A DNA stretch of 38,315 bases from Spirochaetota bacterium (GTDB lineage Bacteria; Spirochaetota; Brevinematia; DTOW01), in contig JANXAC010000015.1 in the NCBI GenBank assembly GCA_025061835.1, positions 1 to 38,315 of the forward strand, written 5' to 3'. The stretch's first letter is position 1; each line of letters starts with the position of its first letter. Both the position numbers and the translations under genes were made by a program. Shown here piece after piece: positions 9,015-17,783 of the stretch. The notes below the pieces were generated by a model that was given only the letters and a program-made list of their open reading frames with translations, had not been told where the DNA came from and did not search any database.

Positions 9015-9257
9015 TAAAGAAAAACCTGAAGTTCGTAGAAGAGTTTGGTAAAAATCAATGTTAAATAACTTCCCCTTGCCTTGCAGAATAAATGCAAAAG
9101 TATGAACATATCACCAACAAAAAACTATGAATCACTTTTTCAAAAACTTTCTACGAGGAGGCTTGAAAATTGATTGGATAAGCTATGAACAAAGGTATTT
9201 AGGATATTCTTCAACAAAAAATACCAATACTCTTGACTAAACTTCAGTTAGGAATTA

Positions 9258-9286
9258 TTGAAAGAATCTTTAGTTTATTTTACAAT
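9258..9286 (+). promoter_or_regulatory. Promoter for the GH57-type lipoprotein gene
   Basis: TTGAAA (9258-9263), 17 bases, TACAAT (9281-9286), leaving a leader of about 50 bases with AGGAGG at 9331-9336. Confidence 0.5.
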
Positions 9287-9344
9287 AAAACTTGAAGGTA
9301 AATAGTATGACCAATGATAACTTTCATTCAAGGAGGATTGTAAG

Positions 9345-12113
9345 ATGAATATTAGATTAATTTTAGGTATTGCTACCATAACTATGATGATCATTTTTGG
9401 AGGTTGCGGTGGTGGAGGTGTAAAAAAAATAGAACAACTAGGGCTTGAAGCACAAATCCTACAAAACGGTGATATTGTGTTGAAAACACCTCTGATAAAG
9501 TATGTTGTTTCACCGAGCATGGGTGGAAGAGTGATGTCAGTCATTGACTTAAGAACTGGCCAAGAGATGATAGAGACTTACAACGAAACCGACCCTAAAA
9601 TGGGAGGAGCCTTCTATGATATCCTTGATTTTATATGGCCAGGAACGGCTGAGAGGAAATATGTATTGGAAGACTGGGGAGTGTCTAGTGATAAAAGAAT
9701 AGTGTTTGTAAGGATGTCCTATACAGTTCAACCTCAGGACTCGGATAAGGCCAGAGGTCTAAAGGTTACTAAATACTTATACTCTGATAATACCGACCCT
9801 CTTATAAGGGGCGAAATAACTGTTGAGAACGTAAGTGGAGAAGATAAAAAATTTACCTATTGGCATCAAACTAGGCCTATTCTAGGTGATCCTACAAACA
9901 CTGATAAGACAATATACTTAGATATTCAGGGTGAAGCTAGCGAATTAAGGTTTGAGCCTGGATCTGGAGGTAGAGGAGATATATTAACTGAAGGGAATTA
10001 TTTTGCCCTTTCGTCTCCAAAAGCATCAAATACTCTACTGATAGTTGTTGACAAAGGTAGGGTTAGTAAATTCTGGAGTTGGCATGATGTTAAATTACCT
10101 ACATTTGATATACTCTTCAAAGAGGTATCTCTAAAGCCTGGAGAGAAAGCAACTTATAACATAGAATGGGCTATACTTCCTAATGTCCCCGATGTAAGTT
10201 ATGCCGATAGAAGCAGCGGTGTTGTAATTGGTTATGAATTACCAAACACAACCTCACCTAATTCAACGATAAAACTACCCGTGTTCCTGACATCATACAA
10301 AAGCGACCAAATCAGTAAAGTCAATAAGGTAATAGTTGTATTTAAACTAGAGGATAGCCTTGGAAGAGAAATAGCAAAACTAACTTCTTCAAACTTATTT
10401 GACACTGTACCTGGAGTAGTTGACAGCAAAACTATAAATATGTCCTTGCCAAATGTAAGAGGAGGTTATTACTATGTCACTGCAGATGTCTTTGGATTGG
10501 ATGGTCAAAAATTGTTCTCAACTAGAAAGGCTACTAAGATTGGTGAGATAAGTATTCCAAACTTTGAAAGAAAGTTAAGAGTTGTATTTATTTGGACATT
10601 ACACCAGCCACTATATAATGACCCTAAACTCGTTAAACAAAACCTATCAAGTTTTCTACCTGTTTATTCATCCATAATAAAGCTATATTCTCAAAGAAAT
10701 ACCCCTGTAAGCATAAGTATAACAGGAAGTTTGCTATATCAATTGGCTTACTATTATCCCAAAATACTGGAAGACTTTAGAAAATTAGCATCAAGGAAGA
10801 ACGTTGAGATGATGGTAACATCATTCTCCTATTCTCTGTTGCCATTTCTTGATGAGGCTGAAGTATACAGGTCCTTACTCCTTGACAAAGAGTTCAAAGA
10901 TAACTATCTAGGAACATCCAACATAAAAGGTGCATGGCTACCAGAGATGGCCTTCTCTGAAAAGTTGGTATTTCCTATCCTGCAGGTCGGAGTGAATTGG
11001 ATACCTATATCAGACCTAGCTGTTGACACAGGGTTTGCAGGATGGGGACTTAATTACCATATACCTTATAGGCTTACTTCTAAGGCATTAGCAATAAACA
11101 CAGTAATAGTTGACACTAAAGCATCAAGAATCATATATAAGAAAACAGATAGGTCTATTGATGAGTTCATACAATATCTCATTCAACTGAATGAAAAGAA
11201 CAGGGATGGTAATATGGTTCTTGCGATTGCGGACAATGGTGAATCAATAGGAGATGGTGTGTTTATGAATAATCTCTTCGATAGACTTGAGAAAATACCA
11301 TGGGTCAGGATTGTTAAAGGCGAGGACATATTCAAAGAAACACCACCTGTTAAAGATCTGTTAGCCGAGAAAATAAGTGGTGGTTGGTATTATGACCCAG
11401 AAGAGAAAAAGACTTCCTTTAGATTGTGGTTTGATACTAAGATGAAAAGAGATATTTGGGATCTCTGTAATAACACTGCAAAAGACATAATCAAAGTAAC
11501 CGAGAACTTTAAGCAAGCGGAAGAGATTGGAGTTGATGTATCATATCCTACTTATCTCTATGACAATGCTTGGAAGAACCTTATAATCGCAAGAGATTCT
11601 GGTTGGTTATGGATGGGCTCTGAACTAGGCATGAATATAGTAAAGCATCATATAGAAAAATCAAGATTTTTCCTAAAGGATATATACACATCATTACTTG
11701 AAGCTATAAGAGGTAAGATAATGGCAAGCGCTGAAACATTAGAACAAAACGCAGGTAGTCTATCCGCAACAGAATTTGATGAGATATCTTCAGTAGCAAA
11801 AGATAAGGTTTTAACTGTCAGTTCTTTCGTAGCTAAACCAAACACACTAACCACTTCATCATACATATCCGTCAGAGTTTTGGTTGAAAGCGTTAACGAA
11901 TTCCTAGACTTTAGCAAGGCTAAAGCAATATATAGAATAAACAACCAAGGCAATTATTACTATAAACCAGTAGTATTGGATTATAATGGCGAGATAGTTA
12001 CATATTTAGGAAGAGCAAAGGATAATAGTATTGTTGATGTGTATTTTCTGTTTGAGAGTTTTAGTCGCAAAAAGCAGTTAGTTGGTCCATTCACTTTCAA
12101 AGTGGGTCTGTAA
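9345..12113 (+). CDS. Large lipoprotein with GH57-like glycoside hydrolase domain
   Basis: A 922-residue product with a lipoprotein signal peptide (lipobox IFGGC), so probably membrane-anchored outside the cytoplasm. Residues about 30-300 look like a beta-sandwich related to mutarotase or DUF1926 domains. From about 410 a GH57-like barrel follows: WTLHQPLY (419-421 HQP), GAWLPEMAF near 528 with the expected nucleophile Glu, and ADNGESIGDG near 630, where the family usually has DDGEKFG. If that alignment holds, the acid/base Asp is replaced by Asn. DSGWLWMGSELG corresponds to the usual SDWFWWYG motif. A C-terminal beta domain (about 800-922) could bind glucan. It is divergently paired with the GH13 amylase. 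Substrate and activity are uncertain. Confidence 0.75.
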   Translation: MNIRLILGIATITMMIIFGGCGGGGVKKIEQLGLEAQILQNGDIVLKTPLIKYVVSPSMGGRVMSVIDLRTGQEMIETYNETDPKMGGAFYDILDFIWPGTAERKYVLEDWGVSSDKRIVFVRMSYTVQPQDSDKARGLKVTKYLYSDNTDPLIRGEITVENVSGEDKKFTYWHQTRPILGDPTNTDKTIYLDIQGEASELRFEPGSGGRGDILTEGNYFALSSPKASNTLLIVVDKGRVSKFWSWHDVKLPTFDILFKEVSLKPGEKATYNIEWAILPNVPDVSYADRSSGVVIGYELPNTTSPNSTIKLPVFLTSYKSDQISKVNKVIVVFKLEDSLGREIAKLTSSNLFDTVPGVVDSKTINMSLPNVRGGYYYVTADVFGLDGQKLFSTRKATKIGEISIPNFERKLRVVFIWTLHQPLYNDPKLVKQNLSSFLPVYSSIIKLYSQRNTPVSISITGSLLYQLAYYYPKILEDFRKLASRKNVEMMVTSFSYSLLPFLDEAEVYRSLLLDKEFKDNYLGTSNIKGAWLPEMAFSEKLVFPILQVGVNWIPISDLAVDTGFAGWGLNYHIPYRLTSKALAINTVIVDTKASRIIYKKTDRSIDEFIQYLIQLNEKNRDGNMVLAIADNGESIGDGVFMNNLFDRLEKIPWVRIVKGEDIFKETPPVKDLLAEKISGGWYYDPEEKKTSFRLWFDTKMKRDIWDLCNNTAKDIIKVTENFKQAEEIGVDVSYPTYLYDNAWKNLIIARDSGWLWMGSELGMNIVKHHIEKSRFFLKDIYTSLLEAIRGKIMASAETLEQNAGSLSATEFDEISSVAKDKVLTVSSFVAKPNTLTTSSYISVRVLVESVNEFLDFSKAKAIYRINNQGNYYYKPVVLDYNGEIVTYLGRAKDNSIVDVYFLFESFSRKKQLVGPFTFKVGL

Positions 12114-12257
12114 AACTGGAAAGTATTAGCATAGTTTGGGAAGATAACATAAACCTAAATTATTCGCTAACTTTAAAACAAGAATGAAGCTCCTAATACA
12201 TACTGTCTTTACTATAAACTTCAGACAACACAATATTCACTACATAACCAGTATAAG

Positions 12258-13247
12258 CTACTTTTGGAATAATTTCTTATACTCACCATAGCCTTCCTTT
12301 TCAAGATCCTCTAATGGTATGAACCTTAAAGAAGCAGAGTTTATACAATATCTAAGCCCCGTTGGATAGGGTCCATCATCAAAAACATGACCTAGGTGTG
12401 AGTTACCGTGCTTACTCCTAACTTCAACTCTCACCATATTGTGAGTAGTATCAATATGATATGTTATATTGTCTTCCTCAAGTGGCTTATAGAAACTTGG
12501 CCATCCTGTCCCTGAATCAAACTTGTGTATAGAAGCAAAAAGAGGCTCACCAGAAACTACATCAACATATATCCCTTCTTTCTTATTATCCCAATACTTA
12601 TTTCTAAACGGAGTTTCTGTCCAACATTCCTGTGTAACCATATACTCTTCGTTGTTCAACTTGGATATATCTTTCTTGAGATACTTTGGGTTTAATTTGA
12701 TAGGGGGCTTTTTGAATAATCTTGCATATTCCCAGTGTCTTTTAATAAAAGTTTCTCTACCAGAAAAGTACTTATAGACGCAATATCTTATTGGATTACT
12801 TCTTGAAAACCTTTGATGGTAATCCTCAGCAGGATAGAAATTTTTAAAAGGTAGTATTTCAGTAACAATAGGTTTTTTAAATATGCCTGAATCTTCTATT
12901 AACTTTCTTGTCCTGATAGCTAGTTCCTTTTGCTCTTCTGAATGATAGTATATTGCAGCTCTATATTGTTCACCTTTGTCAGCAAACTGTCCTTCACTAT
13001 CAGTAGGGTTTATGTTAGTCCAGAAAACCCCTAAAAGTTCTTCGTATGAAACAATCTCATTATCAAAGACTACCTGAACTGCCTCACGGTGTCCCGTTCT
13101 ACCATCGCAGACTTGTTCGTATGTTGGGTATTCCACCCATCCACCAGAGTATCCAGAGACAACATTCTCAACACCAAGAATATCCCTAAACGCATCTTCA
13201 ATACACCAGAAGCATCCTCCAGCAAATGTTGCTAATTCTCTCGGCAT
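12258..13247 (-). CDS. msrAB: Fused peptide methionine sulfoxide reductase MsrA-MsrB
   Basis: Repairs both S- and R-methionine sulfoxide. The MsrA half has GGCFWC with catalytic Cys12, [13 protein letters not shown] and EDYHQ. The MsrB half (from about residue 190) has [40 protein letters not shown] and the catalytic Cys301 in RYCINS. The zinc CxxC pairs are absent, as in many fused MsrB domains. The common Cys of SGCGWPSF is Thr here, while a Cys occurs in QECWTE. The ATG at 13247 follows GGAGG; the upstream extension to 13316 lacks a ribosome site. No signal peptide is visible from that start, so it is probably cytoplasmic. Length is 329 residues. Confidence 0.95.
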   Translation of the reverse strand: MPRELATFAGGCFWCIEDAFRDILGVENVVSGYSGGWVEYPTYEQVCDGRTGHREAVQVVFDNEIVSYEELLGVFWTNINPTDSEGQFADKGEQYRAAIYYHSEEQKELAIRTRKLIEDSGIFKKPIVTEILPFKNFYPAEDYHQRFSRSNPIRYCVYKYFSGRETFIKRHWEYARLFKKPPIKLNPKYLKKDISKLNNEEYMVTQECWTETPFRNKYWDNKKEGIYVDVVSGEPLFASIHKFDSGTGWPSFYKPLEEDNITYHIDTTHNMVRVEVRSKHGNSHLGHVFDDGPYPTGLRYCINSASLRFIPLEDLEKEGYGEYKKLFQK

Positions 13248-13574
13248 AAAACCTCCGTAAGTAAAAAGATAATTACATATACTAAAATAATCAAATAACT
13301 TTAAGACATAATCCAAGCACAGACATTCCTAGTAATATAACACCACAGACTAGTTCCAACTTCCGTTATGTAACTAGATAAGATACTGTATCTTTCCACT
13401 CACTTACCGCTTTGGTTCTGTATGGCATTTGTTGTCTACAAAATTTCATACTATACTAATCCCTCTCTAGCACTTGTTAGTAGAGACAGAGTATTTACTT
13501 AGTTTTGATACAGGCGATAAGAAGAATACACATACAATGTCAATTTTAGACTTTAATGGTAATATCAAAAGTAA
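13248..13574. other. Intergenic region upstream of msrAB
   Basis: Holds the msrAB leader and promoter candidate (13266-13294). The rest is AT-rich with no open frame, repeat or hairpin I can support. Confidence 0.4.
13266..13294 (-). promoter_or_regulatory. Promoter candidate for msrAB
   Basis: Minus strand TTGATT (13294-13289), 17 bases, TATCTT (13271-13266), just upstream of the GGAGG and the ATG at 13247. Confidence 0.4.
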
Positions 13575-14021
13575 CTAGTTTTTACTAACTATTCTATTTG
13601 CGATCCTCTCAATCATTGATTTGACTTTAGGATAGGGTATAAATCCTGTCTTGTATTCCCTGACAATACCTTCCTTGTCTATGATAACGATCGTTGGAGC
13701 ACTTATGACATTAAATTTTTCTGCTTCTTTCCTATCATTTACCATGTTAATTTTTATAACATTACCAAACTCTTCATCTACTATCTTCATAACATTACCC
13801 ATTCTATTTCTTCCCTTTTCAGTTAGGGGAGAGTAAAAGTATAGAACTAGAACATCTTTATCATTCAACATCTTTTGATACCTAGGAGATAAAGGAACTT
13901 TGAGGTTTTTTATACTCCTTGCCCTTAAACTAACTGCAAGAAAACTTATGAACTTAAAAACAATCCATACAGACAAGATCACAATTAGTATTGCCAGAAG
14001 AGTATTAGTTATATCTAGCAT
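13575..14021 (-). CDS. Membrane-anchored thioredoxin-fold protein lacking the CxxC motif
   Basis: A 148-residue protein with one N-terminal membrane helix (about 6-33) and a thioredoxin-like domain. Signs of the fold are VLVLYFYSPLTEKGR at the strand and helix that normally carry WCxxC, VIKINMVNDRKEAEKFNV, and the cis-proline motif SAPTIVIIDKEG. No cysteine occurs anywhere, so it cannot be a dithiol oxidoreductase and may be a chaperone or scaffold. The ATG at 14021 has no ribosome site; a TATAAT lies 7 bases upstream. It lies upstream of msrAB on the same strand, but 327 bases separate them, so a shared role in redox repair is only suggestive. Confidence 0.75.
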   Translation of the reverse strand: MLDITNTLLAILIVILSVWIVFKFISFLAVSLRARSIKNLKVPLSPRYQKMLNDKDVLVLYFYSPLTEKGRNRMGNVMKIVDEEFGNVIKINMVNDRKEAEKFNVISAPTIVIIDKEGIVREYKTGFIPYPKVKSMIERIANRIVSKN

Positions 14022-14028
14022 AATTTAA

Positions 14029-14058
14029 ATTATACCACAATCACTTTTTCATCTTCAA
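14029..14058 (-). promoter_or_regulatory. Promoter giving a predicted leaderless thioredoxin-like mRNA
   Basis: Minus strand TTGAAG (14058-14053), 18 bases, TATAAT (14034-14029) with an extended TG element, then 7 bases to the ATG. Confidence 0.55.
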
Positions 14059-14129
14059 AAACTAACTGACACAAAACTTCAGAGTATTAGTTGTGATCTA
14101 ACTTCAAAAAGTCTTTGTTCTGAATTAAT

Positions 14130-14157
14130 TTGAATTGATAAATGTGCGTGATATAAT
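14130..14157 (+). promoter_or_regulatory. Promoter for the DapL-like aminotransferase gene
   Basis: TTGAAT, 16 bases, TATAAT (14152-14157) with an extended TG element. It leaves a leader of about 22 bases that includes GGAGG. Confidence 0.6.
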
Positions 14158-14185
14158 ATGATATGTTGTCTTTGGAGGCTTTAAG

Positions 14186-15376
14186 ATGAATACATCTCTT
14201 GATGTAAGAAGCAAGTTATCCAGTAATTTATCTAAACTACCAAAATATCTGTTCGCAGAGATAGACGAACTTAAAAGAGAAGTAATTGAGAAAGGAGTTG
14301 ATGTAATAGACTTAAGTATAGGAGACCCTGATATGCCTACTCCTGAACCTATAGTTGAAGCACTCTATGAGGCATCAAAAAATCCATCCAACCAGAAATA
14401 CCCATCTTATGCAGGTATGATTGAGTTTAGAAAAGCAGTATCGGAATGGTTTTATCGTAGGTTCGGTGTTGAGTTTGACCCCAAAAATGAGATAATAGCA
14501 CTTATCGGTTCAAAGGAAGGCATAGCACATATACACTGGGCATTTCTAGAGAAAGGAGATGTATCTCTTGTTCCAGACCCTGGCTATCCTGTTTATAACT
14601 CTGCCACCATACTAGCAGGAGCTACTCCTTACAAGATGCCACTCAAGGAAGAAAATAAATTCTTTCCGAAGTTTGAGGATATACCAGGTGTAGTATTGTC
14701 AAAGGCTAAAATGGTCTTCATCAACTATCCAAACAATCCTACATCGTCTACAGTAGGTTACGAAGAGTTTGAAAAAGCTGTGTGGTTTGCAAAAAAGAAT
14801 GATATAATACTTTGCTCAGACCTAGCATACTCCGAGATATACGAAGGAGACAACAAACCAATAAGCATCTTCAATGTCAAGGGAGCAAAAGATGTCGCTA
14901 TAGAATTTCACTCTCTATCCAAGACATTCAACATGACGGGATGGAGAGTCGGTTTTGCTGTCGGTAATCCAGAGATAATTAAGGGGCTTCTGTCTATAAA
15001 GTCAAATGTTGACTCCGGTGTCTTCAACGCAATCCAGATAGCAAGTATAAGAGCACTCCAACCAGATATGGACAAATATATACAGCAGAACAGAGATATC
15101 ATATCAAGAAGAAAGAAAAAAATGATTAGCATGTTAAGGAACGCAGGTTTCAATGTTTATTCTTCTAACGCAACATTCTATTTATGGATTAAGAACCCGA
15201 AATCTTTAACATCAAAGGAAGTATCAATGCTGTTTTTGAAAGAAGCAGGTATAGTTGTTACTCCAGGGAACGGTTTCGGAGAATACGGTGAAGGATACTT
15301 TAGAATTTCACTCACAGCACCAGATGAAAGAATTGACGAAGCAGTAGAGAGAATAAAAAAATTAAACCTTATATGA
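14186..15376 (+). CDS. PLP-dependent class I/II aminotransferase, LL-diaminopimelate aminotransferase-like
   Basis: A fold-type I aminotransferase of 396 residues. Landmarks: DLSIGDPDMPTP near the N-terminus, GSKEGIAH (cofactor phosphate region), PDPGYPVY, NYPNNPTSS, DLAYSEIYEG and the PLP-binding Lys246 in SLSKTFNMTGWRVG, then FRISLTAP. GSKEGI, DPGYPVY and SKTFNMTGWR are typical of the DapL group, which makes LL-diaminopimelate for lysine and peptidoglycan; an alanine or aspartate aminotransferase remains possible. GGAGG precedes the ATG and a good promoter is close upstream. The stop overlaps the next ATG (ATGA at 15373-15376), so the downstream lipoprotein is translationally coupled. Confidence 0.85.
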   Translation: MNTSLDVRSKLSSNLSKLPKYLFAEIDELKREVIEKGVDVIDLSIGDPDMPTPEPIVEALYEASKNPSNQKYPSYAGMIEFRKAVSEWFYRRFGVEFDPKNEIIALIGSKEGIAHIHWAFLEKGDVSLVPDPGYPVYNSATILAGATPYKMPLKEENKFFPKFEDIPGVVLSKAKMVFINYPNNPTSSTVGYEEFEKAVWFAKKNDIILCSDLAYSEIYEGDNKPISIFNVKGAKDVAIEFHSLSKTFNMTGWRVGFAVGNPEIIKGLLSIKSNVDSGVFNAIQIASIRALQPDMDKYIQQNRDIISRRKKKMISMLRNAGFNVYSSNATFYLWIKNPKSLTSKEVSMLFLKEAGIVVTPGNGFGEYGEGYFRISLTAPDERIDEAVERIKKLNLI

Positions 15377-16014
15377 GAAAACTTTTAGGAATGATTTCAA
15401 TCCTTTTGATACCTTTTTTACTATCTTGCGTAAGATTTGCAGTTGTAAGTCCTACAACCAAGGCTTCATCAACATCTATAAGCGAGATTTCAGTTGATGC
15501 AGGAATTTATGCAAGGTATTTCCAACTACAAACGAGAAAAGGTTTATATAGAGACAGATTTCTTGGAACTGAAATAGGTCTATTCCTATCCTATGCGATA
15601 CAAGATGAATACTTTGGTAGCATAAGTTCAATGATAGATGGTAAGATATCTTTATTCGAGTCAAGCAAATCTAAGTTCGCAACAGGTCTAGGTTTGAGTT
15701 ATCTAAACATATACGAGAAAATGAACAATACAAACTTCCAGATGGATTGTTTATACCTAGTTTTCCCGATATATATGGAATCATCCCTTACAGAATGGTT
15801 TAGGTTCATAGTGAATTTTAGGTTTTTCAACAATATTTACAACGCAACCAATGTAATACATCCCATTTCAAACTACGGAACAAACTTCCTAACAGTGAAT
15901 GTTGGCATAGAACTTTTCAATATATTCACAATCAACGGATACATTGTTAGTGGTAATCAATTAGCCTCATTTCCTCTCCCCGGCTTCAGTCTAGGATATA
16001 CTTTTGGTTTTTAA
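15373..16014 (+). CDS. Lipoprotein with small outer-membrane-barrel-like body, unknown function
   Basis: A 213-residue protein with a lipoprotein signal peptide (lipobox LLSC at residues 16-19). The remainder alternates aromatic and polar residues in short strands (GLGLSYLNIYEK, FRFIVNFRFFNNIY) and ends in GFSLGYTFGF, with a terminal Phe as in many outer-membrane barrels. It could be a small barrel or a beta-sandwich on the inner face of the outer membrane. Its ATG overlaps the aminotransferase stop. It ends 10 bases from the convergent chemoreceptor-like gene. I do not recognise a named family. Confidence 0.75.
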   Translation: MRKLLGMISILLIPFLLSCVRFAVVSPTTKASSTSISEISVDAGIYARYFQLQTRKGLYRDRFLGTEIGLFLSYAIQDEYFGSISSMIDGKISLFESSKSKFATGLGLSYLNIYEKMNNTNFQMDCLYLVFPIYMESSLTEWFRFIVNFRFFNNIYNATNVIHPISNYGTNFLTVNVGIELFNIFTINGYIVSGNQLASFPLPGFSLGYTFGF

Positions 16015-16024
16015 ATTCTAACAA

Positions 16025-17746
16025 CTAGATCTTCTCTAACTCCTTTGCAGTATTTTTGATACCTTCTATAAGATGACTTAAAGATTTCAAGGAGATAGCA
16101 AAAGATTCTATTATTCCCACAGACTTGATTGAACTCTCAATAATCATATACATTTGCTTAAAAGTCTGTTCAATTCTGTAAAACGATGAGGACAATTCCT
16201 TACTTCTCTCTTCTAGTTTTGAAAAAACTTCCATAACATCAGATATAATTTTATATGCATTCTCAATATTTTTTGACACATTATCTCTATCAGACGATAA
16301 AGTTTTAAGTGTTAAAAATATATCTTTTAAATCTTTTTCAATCTGAGATGATGAATTTATGAACGATAATATTTTGTTGGAACTATTCTTAAGTTCAAGT
16401 TCAAAATTCTCTATACTAGCACTCGCACTACCGAAAATACTACTTATATCTTTTGAAAGATCAACTATCTTTGACGATAAACCTGTTAAAGTTTCTCCAG
16501 AAGGTATCTTTGAGAACTCAACACTTGCATTTATTCCTAGACTTCTTAAGTTCATTGAGACTCTTTTCATCTCTGATAACAGTGAATTTATTCTCTCCTC
16601 TTCTCTCTTAAAGGAGATTTGTATTGTATTCACGAAGTCCCCTGTCTCCGAAATGTATCTAAAGAATATTTCATTTATCAGCGAAAACTGCTGTAAGGTG
16701 CTGGATAATATATCATATATTGAAGACACAGGTTCAAATATATTTAGAGAAAGACTCCTTAGATTTTCAGCATCTCTGGAAGCTGATTTCAGTGATGCAT
16801 CAATCACTGAAAATATGTTCATAAACTGACTCCACGATTTATCCAACTCAGATATTTCTAGCGATCCTATTGAGTCTCTGAATGTAATAACACTCTGTAT
16901 ATTGGATGAAAGACTCTCAAGTTCTGTTTCTAGTTTTTTAGTAATATGAACAATTCTTTCCATAACGTCATCCCTAGCAGATTGTATTGCTTTAAATTTT
17001 TCAGACACAATATTTACAGCATCCTGCAACACTATACACTCACTAGATGGGTCTATTATATCAAGCTTTTCAAAACTTCTTCCTTTAAGTATCAAGTTTA
17101 TTTTTGAGGTAGTCAAATCTATTATTTGGTTTATACTGTTAAAACTTCTTAGAGTAAAGAATGATAAAAGTGATATTATCGAACCAATTAACAGTGAAAC
17201 TAGAAAAACTGATGGGTAAATAAGACTGTTCATAGTAGAGTAAAAACTTGAATGAAATTCTTCAACATCCTTCAACACTCTATTGATATCAACATTCTTG
17301 TTTTCTCCTACTATGTCAAAATTATTCTTTAACACATTTGCTTTATCCTTTATATAATCCATTATTGGTAAATTACGCATTATTCTAGTTCCTGAAACAA
17401 CTACCCATATTTCATCTCTACTCATACCAAAGTCAGACCATATCCTCTCTATCTCTCTATAGGGTCTATCTTTAAAGAAGAGTATATCGTAGAAAACATA
17501 AAATCCTTCTATCTTTGTAAGTATTTCGCTCGCTTTCTCAACATCAAAGAGTTTGGGGTCATACTTATAAAAAAGATACTCTTCAGTATACTTTATGAGT
17601 AAAGATGCCCCTTTAGTGTAAGAGACCAATACGTTCAACATAAACATGAATATAGAAGCCCAGATAAAAACAGAACCCACTGAAAATAAGACAAACAAGA
17701 TTATAGTAGTTCTTGATTTTCTTAACGAGAATTTAATTCTTTTCAT
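16025..17746 (-). CDS. Degenerate methyl-accepting chemotaxis protein-like membrane protein
   Basis: 573 residues: a basic N-terminus, membrane helix about 14-40, an extracytoplasmic region of about 130 residues, a second helix about 176-200, then a long cytoplasmic coiled coil. Near residues 400-430, SLGINASVEFSKIPSGETL followed by SSKIVDLSKDISS resembles the chemoreceptor hairpin tip (LALNAAIEAARAGE...VRKLAE), but most CheA/CheW-contact residues differ. It looks like a receptor that has lost or altered kinase coupling. No clear HAMP signature is seen. It lies 37 bases downstream of the secreted AsnB-like gene on the same strand. There is no ribosome site; TTGAAA-N18-CATAAC ends 6 bases before the ATG. 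Confidence 0.65.
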   Translation of the reverse strand: MKRIKFSLRKSRTTIILFVLFSVGSVFIWASIFMFMLNVLVSYTKGASLLIKYTEEYLFYKYDPKLFDVEKASEILTKIEGFYVFYDILFFKDRPYREIERIWSDFGMSRDEIWVVVSGTRIMRNLPIMDYIKDKANVLKNNFDIVGENKNVDINRVLKDVEEFHSSFYSTMNSLIYPSVFLVSLLIGSIISLLSFFTLRSFNSINQIIDLTTSKINLILKGRSFEKLDIIDPSSECIVLQDAVNIVSEKFKAIQSARDDVMERIVHITKKLETELESLSSNIQSVITFRDSIGSLEISELDKSWSQFMNIFSVIDASLKSASRDAENLRSLSLNIFEPVSSIYDILSSTLQQFSLINEIFFRYISETGDFVNTIQISFKREEERINSLLSEMKRVSMNLRSLGINASVEFSKIPSGETLTGLSSKIVDLSKDISSIFGSASASIENFELELKNSSNKILSFINSSSQIEKDLKDIFLTLKTLSSDRDNVSKNIENAYKIISDVMEVFSKLEERSKELSSSFYRIEQTFKQMYMIIESSIKSVGIIESFAISLKSLSHLIEGIKNTAKELEKI

Positions 17747-17783
17747 ACAGAAGTTATGAAAAACCTTAAGAAGTCATTTCAAG

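Larger units (their letters stand above)
8962..9344. other. Divergent regulatory region between GH13 and GH57 genes
   Basis: No gene seen. It carries a promoter on each strand. Two related elements face each other: TCGTAGAAGAGTTT at 9033-9046 and AAACTTTCTACGA at 9144-9156 (the reverse complement, less one base). These could be sites for one regulator of both genes; that is inference. Confidence 0.4.

Noticed and set aside
9155-9240. 25-codon frame starting with TTG after GAGGAGG, upstream of the GH57 gene
   Set aside because: The ribosome site would be only one base from the TTG, the peptide shows no pattern, and the frame ends inside the promoter region.
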